DNA from: Gambelia wislizenii
Taxonomy: Eukaryota > Chordata > Lepidosauria > Squamata > Crotaphytidae
Length of the DNA stretch: 64,000 nucleotides
Assembly: GCA_030847615.1 (NCBI GenBank)
Contig: JAUMIR010000004.1
Span: 72,447,001 to 72,511,000 of the forward strand
Direction of reading: 5' to 3'
Shown: positions 57,980-64,000 of the stretch, piece by piece
How the letters are laid out: every line of letters starts with the position of its first letter
How positions within the stretch are numbered: the stretch's first letter is position 1
The notes under the pieces: generated by a model
What the model saw: only the letters and a program-made list of their open reading frames with translations
What the model was told of the DNA's origin: nothing
Databases searched by the model: none
Program-made: the position numbers and the translations under genes

Positions 57980-58090
57980 ACTTGGGAAAAGTACATTTTT
58001 GGATTGCACATTCCCAGTCACTCGCCATGTGAAAGCAGAATCTGGAAAGTTGTAGTCCCCCCCCCCGCTTTAAAAAAGCTTTCCCAAGCT
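57980..58090. mobile_element. Short MITE of the same family, adjacent copy
   Basis: ACTTGGGAAAAGTACATTTT on the left and AAAAGCTTTCCCAAGCT on the right. Only about 40 bases separate it from the previous copy. It is more diverged and has a C run at 58058-58066. Confidence 0.6.
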
Positions 58091-59952
58091 CTCCTTCCAA
58101 GGAGGAATATGAGGAAGGGGGTAAGCCTAGGGCAAAGCAGCTGACAGCAATACTGACTCCTGTGTCTCCCCTCCTATGGGATCAGTAGTATGGGGTCCAT
58201 TCCAGCTAGGTGGGTACTTCTGATACTTTATCCAGGCATAGTCCCTCCCATTCTCTCTCCCCACTCTCTGCCTTGTGGGGATGGCAGATCATGAGAGTTT
58301 TCCGAAATGAAAAAGGCAGTCATTATTGCTAATTGGAACAGGGTTTTTTTTTTAAAAAAAAAAAAAAATCACATCCAAACAGAGTGGTAACATCAAATTT
58401 CCACTGCACTGACTGATTATATGAGTGTGTCCCAAGCTCCTCCCCTTCCCACTTTGGCTCCTTTGAAACATGAGGGAAAGGGATGTGGGGGGGGGGGAGA
58501 GGTGTATCCTTTTCTGCTTCTAAACAAAACAATGAAGTTTTGTGGATTTACAGTGCAGTGGAATTTAATAAAATGGCTCTAAAGTGACGACTTTATTTTT
58601 TGTTGTTGTTGCCAGCTTCTTAATTAAATTGCCTAATGCTGTTTGCGATCACAGCACAAACTCCTGTGTTTAAAGACCATGGTGTTGCCATGGTGCTAAC
58701 CCAGTGGATGGTGTGAGGCTGTGACAAAGCATACAGATTAGGAAGGCTAGCATTGCTGCAGGAGATTCGGTTGCCATGTTACAAAGGGAGATCTGGCACA
58801 CTGGTTTTACAGCCCAGCAATGTCTTAGCTGTGCTGTGCATTTTCATTGCCTTTTTGCTATTTTTTCAAATAACTTTTTAAAATAATAATATCCCTATTG
58901 TACAGGTTGGAAAGTGAAGGAAACTAGAAGGCATGAAATTTGCCATAACCCCCAGACTTTGCTGAGAATTGAGAAGGGAGGATTACCCACTATTTCCTTT
59001 GCCCCAAAGCCGAATAGAATAAAATGGGGAAAGTCAACATTTTTCTCTCCACAAAATGATTTCTCGTATAATCAAGGCTGACATAATATCCAATTTTAGC
59101 CATTACATACTCACAAGTAAGTCCCAAAGTTCAATGTGTTTACTCTGAAATAAAGATTTCTAAGATGACTGCTCTAGACTAATTTTCCACATCTAAGCAT
59201 TTCCACATCTAAGCATTACTTATGTATGTAGCAAACATTAAACACAAGTTTCTTCAAAACTGACAACATGGATGACTGGACCACTTTTGGAAATGTGCCC
59301 TCAATCCTTCCTCCCTTTTTTACAGATGCAAAGTGAGCCATTGGTGAAGATCTCCAGTTCTCTGAAATGCCAAAAGAGCACAGTAAAATTTCAGAAACTG
59401 AAGCTGTGGTACAGTTTTTCAAAGATGGATGCAAAACTAGATGAGATAATATTTGGAGTTATACTAGACTCTCAAACTAGCTGTTATTATTTGTTTACAG
59501 AATGACTAGGGTGGCCATATAATTGCTGCAGGTATGTATATTCAGTAAAGTCCAGCATAGTCTGGCCTCTTCTACTGCCCTCAACACCACAGAATACTTC
59601 TTGGCTTTGAGGAGAAAGGATGCAAGAACAGATGATGGTGAGAGGAGAGAGTTGTATCTCACACCTAGGTTGCCAAGCAACAGCCATCATGTAAGGAGAG
59701 CTTTCTTTCTCCCTCTTTAACACTTAGCATGCATAACATGCACACACCAGCCATTACTAGTGTCATGAACATTTCATGGAATTTAATTCTTGTTTGCATA
59801 CAGTGCACCAAACAGAGCTGTTCTGAATTACTGTTCCAATGCCCTTGCAAATAATCTGAACGTGATTCTTAAAGGACATCATTTACTCTGGAATTGTCCC
59901 ATTGACTTCAGGTCCTACCCCAAGTAGTCATCTCAAAACAAGTGTTAATTAC
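58091..59952. other. Long stretch without recognised genes
   Basis: A T/A homopolymer pair lies at 58342-58368. The part at 58590-58790 is complex, repeat-free and contains TTAATTAAATTGCC and two GTTGCCATG words; it could be regulatory DNA, but that is inference. No gene is recognised. Confidence 0.4.
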
Positions 59953-60060
59953 ATCTGTCGGGGATGCTTTGATCGTGATTTCCTGCGTGGCAGGGGATTG
60001 GACTGGATGGCCCTCGTGGTCTCTTCCAACTCTGCAATTCTATGATTCTATGATTCTATG
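59953..60060 (+). mobile_element. CR1 3' end, extreme 5' truncation (108 bp)
   Basis: Begins ATCTGTCGGGGATGCTTTGA and ends with repeated ATTCTATG. It is flanked by ATTAC at 59948-59952 and 60061-60065, a likely short target duplication. Almost identical to the end of the copy at 10495-11252. Confidence 0.9.
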
Positions 60061-60564
60061 ATTACTATGGACCCCATTCTGTTCATTCATACAAGGGTGT
60101 CAATTTCCTAGAACTGGAAACCTAAGGAGATAAAAGATCTAACTGAATGCTTTGAGGGTCTAAGAACAATTCCCATGAAAAGTTTGTCACTGAAATAGTG
60201 GATATGTGAAAGGCAGGACTTTTTACATACCACAAGCATACACAGACACATAAATGAGTCCATATGCTGTGGATACACCATATTGTGGAAACATTATATT
60301 GTTGCAGGGGCTCTGTCCATTTCTTCAGCATTAACATTCTTATCAGTCTTCCTCATGAAACCTGTTTAGGTGTTCTAGAACTTAAATAAGTTTGATACAT
60401 GAGGAGGAAGAATGTGCTAGCCCCTCCCTGCCCCATCTCATTGCCCTGCACATGTGGAGGGTGATTTTCTGAAGAGAAGCATTTCCTTTGTGTCCCCGAT
60501 TATATGGAGAGCTCAGGTCCAGAAAAGAACAGACACCACACCATGACTAGAAGCCTGTCTGGTA

Positions 60565-61175
60565 GGACATTATTGGATGAGTGTCTAAAAATGCTGTAAT
60601 TCTACGAATGAGGATAGTGGAAACATCATGGCATTATGACACTTATTATCGCACATCGCTGTAACTGTGCAACAAGAACTGCCGCAGAATTATCACACAA
60701 TGACCACTAGTGCTTTAAGAACAGGAGTTTACTTCCATGATTTAGAATGGGCAAGATTTCAGTGGTTCTTGCAAGAAGATGTGCACATGCTTAAAACTCC
60801 CAAAACACTTTAATTAACAAAGTAAATGAGCACAACAAGCACTGAAACAAACATAAAAACATTGAAACTAAATGGGGCAGTTCATAAAAAGAGCATGTCA
60901 TGCTTCATTTTTGCATTCTTACCTGGAAGTTTTCTCACTGAGGACCATCCATTCACACTGTAATCTTGCAGTTACAATGGGGCATGGTTTTGCACGCCAT
61001 CAATAGTGTGAAGAAAGTGCTATTGATGATCTATTGGCAGCTTGTTCTATGAATTAGAAATAACAGTGGAGCACGGAGTAACTATGCAAAGACAATGGCA
61101 TTGTGTGATAGCAGAGCCCACTCGCACTAGCATGACATCTTAATCTCTTGATTTTTGCCATGTCTGATAATGTTC
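60565..61175. mobile_element. Harbinger-like element, copy D
   Basis: A 611-bp unit with GGACATTATTGGATGAG and CATGTCTGATAATGTTC ends, flanked by GTA (60562-60564) and TTA (61176-61178), an imperfect 3-bp duplication. The interior words (ACCTGGAAGTTTTCTCACTG, AAGCACTGAAACAAACAT) correspond to CACCCAGAAGTGTTCTGGC and related words in copy C. It is the most diverged of the four. Confidence 0.65.
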
Positions 61176-61429
61176 TTAGTCTCAACTACAGTAGACCCAT
61201 TGAATCTATTGCTGAATTGTGAGTCAACACAAAGGTAAATCCAATTGATTTGATGGCTCTACTCAAGTCAGAACTAACAGCAGGATTTAGGCCCATGTCC
61301 TATTGGATATGCAGTTCCAATTGTTTAGGGCCTCCATTTTCATTTCAAAACTAGGATCTTCTAGACCTCAAGGATACAAAACTAGACTTGGCAGTACTTT
61401 TGAAGTCAAAGTGCAGCAGTTGACTATAC

Positions 61430-61760
61430 TAAAGAGGGCCTTTTCAGCAGTGGCCCTCAGCTTGTAGAATGCTCTCCCTAGAAAGATTCATCTGACACTT
61501 AAGTTTCCAGGTGCCAGGCAAAGCCTTTTGTAATTCTATCATGCCTTTTAATGTTGTTTTAACATTACTTTATGATACTACTATGTTCTCTCTGCTTTTA
61601 TGGAGCTAAGATGTATTTTAGTTTGTGTGGTCACCTTATAAGGTGGCTGCCAACCTCATGCTTACTGCCTGTTTTAATTCTGGTTCATGTTCTTTGATTG
61701 GATTTTAGTGTTGTGTTGCAATGGATTTTGTGTACAGGTTTATATTTTAAATCAAAGCAG
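61430..61760 (+). mobile_element. L2-type LINE 3' end, old copy
   Basis: GGGCCTTTTCAGCAGTGGCC and CTTGTAGAATGCTCTCCC read as RAFSAVAL..L.NALP, the L2 ORF2 C-terminus. A long AT-rich 3' UTR follows to about 61760. No intact frame. Confidence 0.7.
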
Positions 61761-61855
61761 ACTATGGACCACGAGCCAATTGCCAACTACCCATGCCAGA
61801 GGGCTGCAGCAATGCATTTCCAGCTAAAAATTTGCTGAAAATGTAACCAGGATCC

Positions 61856-62050
61856 CTTATACAATTGTAACACTACAGTTCCACCTTAAATGCCATAGTT
61901 CTGTCCTATGGAATTGTAGGATTTGGAGTTTAGGAAGAGGCATTTAGAATTCTTAGCCAGAGATCTACTGCCTCCCTAAACTACAAAACCCAGGATTCCA
62001 TAGGTTCCATTCATACCAGTTAAAGTGGGATCATACTGGTATAATTGTAG
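61856..62050. mobile_element. Fold-back MITE, diverged relative of 223-bp family
   Basis: TACAATTGTAACACTACAG on the left pairs imperfectly with GGTATAATTGTAGA on the right. The inner CTATGGAATTGTAGGATTTG pairs with ACCCAGGATTCCATAG. The layout matches 33757-33979 but the ends differ. Confidence 0.55.
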
Positions 62051-62560
62051 AGTTTGAAAGTGCTCCTGAAAGTTGACTTCTCTTTTGCACTTACTGTATT
62101 TTCAACTTGCCTGGGGACATTTTTTGGAGTTCAGGGCAGGGGAGGATGGGTTAGTGGAGTGTGCAAATAATTAAACAGCTGCATTTGGGGGGCATAGTCA
62201 GGCAATTTTATGCCCAGAAGAAGTTGGTGGTCCAGGTGCTGGGTGTCTGTGTGGAGGAGGTTTGGGGTGAAAAAAGAGAACCCAAAGTGGACCACTCTTT
62301 CCCAATCCCTCTTTGGAACCATTTTAATTTGACCAATTGTGTGCCCTCAAAAAATTAGGAGAACTAACTAAATGCTTGGTGAACCTCACAGTTCCAAGAG
62401 CTGGTTGAATTTTTCAGAGAAGGTCAGGGGAGTGGAGGAGGCCTCTGATTGCATAGTACAAGAAGCAGAAGTAGAATCAATTATGCATTTTTCTATATTT
62501 GCATAATTTATATGTATGATAGAATTTGGAGTAACTTGCATCAGGGCTTGCATTTAAGTC
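62051..62560. other. No recognised feature
   Basis: Low-copy sequence without repeat or gene signatures. Confidence 0.45.
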
Positions 62561-62789
62561 TAGTTGTCCCTCCATATTCACAGATTTGGCATTCACGGAT
62601 TTAAGTATTCATGGCTTGAAAATATTCTTTAAAAAATAATAACCCAAAAAGCAAATCTTGATTTTGCCATTTTATATAAGGGACACCATTTTGCTATGCC
62701 ATTGCATATAATGGGATTTGAGTATTCATGGATTTGAGTATTCACGGGGGTCCTGGAACCAAACCCCAGCGAGTGTGAAGGGACAACTG
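62561..62789 (-). mobile_element. Tigger/pogo-like MITE, copy 5
   Basis: TAGTTGTCCCTCCATATTC (first base mutated from C) and GTGAAGGGACAACTG ends. TC precedes the left end (a decayed TA) and TA follows at 62790-62791. It is in reverse orientation, like copy 4. Confidence 0.85.
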
Positions 62790-62791
62790 TA

Positions 62792-63163
62792 TGTGTGTGT
62801 TTGTATGTATGTATGGCACAGAAACACACATTGATGTAGAACACACTCAACCATGACTATGATGCATCCTTTCCTAATGTTTGAATGGGCCAGATGAAAG
62901 AACATGGCAACTCTGACCCAAACACCACATAATTTTCACTACATATGTGCAGCTTCCTTCATACACTGTCCACCTTTGTCACAGAGCACCTTAACTCTGT
63001 CCAAAGAGTTAAAAGATTTTCAGACCAAGCCTTTGTATTTCACTATGATGAAGGCATCTTCTAGACTTCATCAAGCAAAAGACTCTCCACTCCTTTTGAA
63101 CAATTGCAACATTTTTCCCAGACTGAGAAATTTGCAGATTGGATACAGCTTTACTTTGTTGTA
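62792..63163. other. No recognised feature
   Basis: Short GT/GTAT-rich run at 62790-62815, then low-copy sequence. Confidence 0.45.
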
Positions 63164-63165
63164 TA

Positions 63166-63391
63166 CAGTTGTCCCTTCATATTCACTGGGGTTTGGTTCC
63201 AGTACCCCCTATGGATACCAAAATCTGTGAATACTCAAGTCCCATTATATGCAATGACATAGCAAAGTGGTGTCCCTTATATAAGATGGCAAAATCAAGG
63301 TTTGCTTTTTGGGTTATTGTTTTTTAAAGAATATTTTCAAGCCATACTTAAATCCATGGATACCAAATCTGTGGATACAGAGGGACAACTG
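63166..63391 (+). mobile_element. Tigger/pogo-like MITE, copy 6
   Basis: A 226-bp element with CAGTTGTCCCTTCATATTC and AGAGGGACAACTG ends, flanked by TA at 63164-63165 and 63392-63393. Forward, like copies 1-3. Confidence 0.88.
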
Positions 63392-63419
63392 TAGTTATTC
63401 ATACCTCTCTCTCCAAAAT

Positions 63420-64000
63420 TACCGCATGATCCGTTCTTTCAATAACCTATTCTTTTGAATCATCAAAACCAAAAGCTACCATGCCATTTTCTTTTTTCAC
63501 AAAAAGTCTCTAAGAGGTTTCCAGTGTTTGAGAAATGTTCCTACTGACCTTTCTCTGGTCAAACAAGACAGTTTGTCCATTTCTTCTAAATCTATCAATT
63601 CCATCCACCATTCCACCAGAGTGAGTAGTGTTGAAATCCTCCATCTTTGCATATCTAACAGTCTTACTGCTGTGGCATATAATGAAGACAACATATATGA
63701 CTCTTTACCAGTTATACATCAATCAATCCCAATCTGGTTTTAATTGAATATTAATCTTTAAAATCCTCTGCATCCATGTATGTATTTGAATCCAACTTTT
63801 TTAAAGCTTTCTCACATATCCACCACACATGATAAAATGTTCCTGCATGTTGTTCACATTTCCAACATACATTATGCACATCTTTATCCAAGTCTGTCTA
63901 TTTCCCCATCCAGCATAATATTCTCCAGGATAACCTGTTACTTAATTCTTTTAATAGGAGAAGTCGGGGACTGGATGTGGGACCATCTCACAGAAGCATA
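63420..64000 (-). mobile_element. L1 LINE ORF2 C-terminus, reverse strand, runs off edge
   Basis: On the minus strand 63880-63800 reads CHNVCWKCEQHAGTFYHVWW then IC, the Cys/His segment typical of the L1 ORF2 C-terminus. The frame at 63694-63497 continues with LLDMQRWRISTLLTLVEWWM and ELIDLEEMDKLSC, ending FLKHWKPLRDFL. It corresponds to the end of the L1 at 0.6-4.9 kb but is a different subfamily. Frames are broken. The 5' side lies beyond the window; the 3' limit near 63420 is approximate. Confidence 0.8.

Noticed and set aside
1..64000. CRISPR array, operon, prophage or other prokaryotic system
   Set aside because: No regularly spaced direct repeats, no long contiguous coding frames and no ribosome-binding-site pattern; the repeat content is plainly vertebrate.

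Overview
The window is vertebrate nuclear DNA, most likely from a squamate reptile (an iguanian-type lizard is plausible, but I cannot name the species). The evidence is the repeat mix: CR1, L2, L1 and RTE-BovB LINE fragments side by side, Sauria-type SINEs (tRNA-like head, BovB-like tail ending in ACAACAACAA), other tRNA-derived SINEs with intact B boxes, pogo/Tigger-like and Harbinger-like non-autonomous DNA transposons, and dinucleotide to tetranucleotide microsatellites. I see no bacterial-style genes, operons, CRISPR arrays or structural RNA genes. No complete host gene is visible. The only host coding candidate is one possible 42-codon exon near 35.74-35.87 kb, and it is weak.

Layout. 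0.6-4.9 kb: a decayed L1 ORF2 split by a reverse-oriented LINE of another family that has a C-terminal zinc finger. 8.9-12.3 kb: a head-to-head pair of CR1 copies and a third CR1, with a Harbinger-like element in the first and a 508-bp BovB-containing segment between the other two. 13.5-16.6 kb: the longest LINE, an L2 copy with endonuclease and reverse transcriptase remnants. 16.8-17.9 kb: a Sauria SINE with a perfect 12-bp target duplication, containing two later insertions, one of them a 329-bp near-perfect hairpin. 20.4-25.8 kb: a hAT-like element, SINEs, an L2 fragment, three Tigger-like elements within 1 kb, and a CR1. 26-39 kb: mostly low-copy DNA with scattered MITEs, SINEs, an 82-bp tandem repeat, the candidate exon and a GC-rich Tigger derivative. 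39.7-42.3 kb: a BovB carrying a Sauria SINE and two Harbinger-like elements. 46.7-47.9 kb: an L2 carrying a short LINE insertion. 51.8-53.5 kb: CR1 inside CR1 inside BovB. 53.7-64 kb: low-copy DNA with more SINE, Tigger-like, Harbinger-like, CR1 and L2 pieces, and the start of a reverse-strand L1 at the right edge.

The sequences do not form a working gene system. All LINE reading frames are frameshifted or truncated, and the DNA elements are non-autonomous. The window's value is as a record of insertion order: several insertions can be dated relative to each other from target-site duplications and from uninterrupted sister copies in the same window. The most useful observations are a Harbinger-like family (four copies of about 576-611 bp plus a 329-bp hairpin sharing the terminal repeat), a 98-99% identical inverted duplication about 28 kb apart, and a consensus CTCF-type motif inside a SINE. 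I did not find a convincing undescribed biological system. Family names rest on recognised motifs and termini, not on database searches, and boundaries without a target duplication are approximate.
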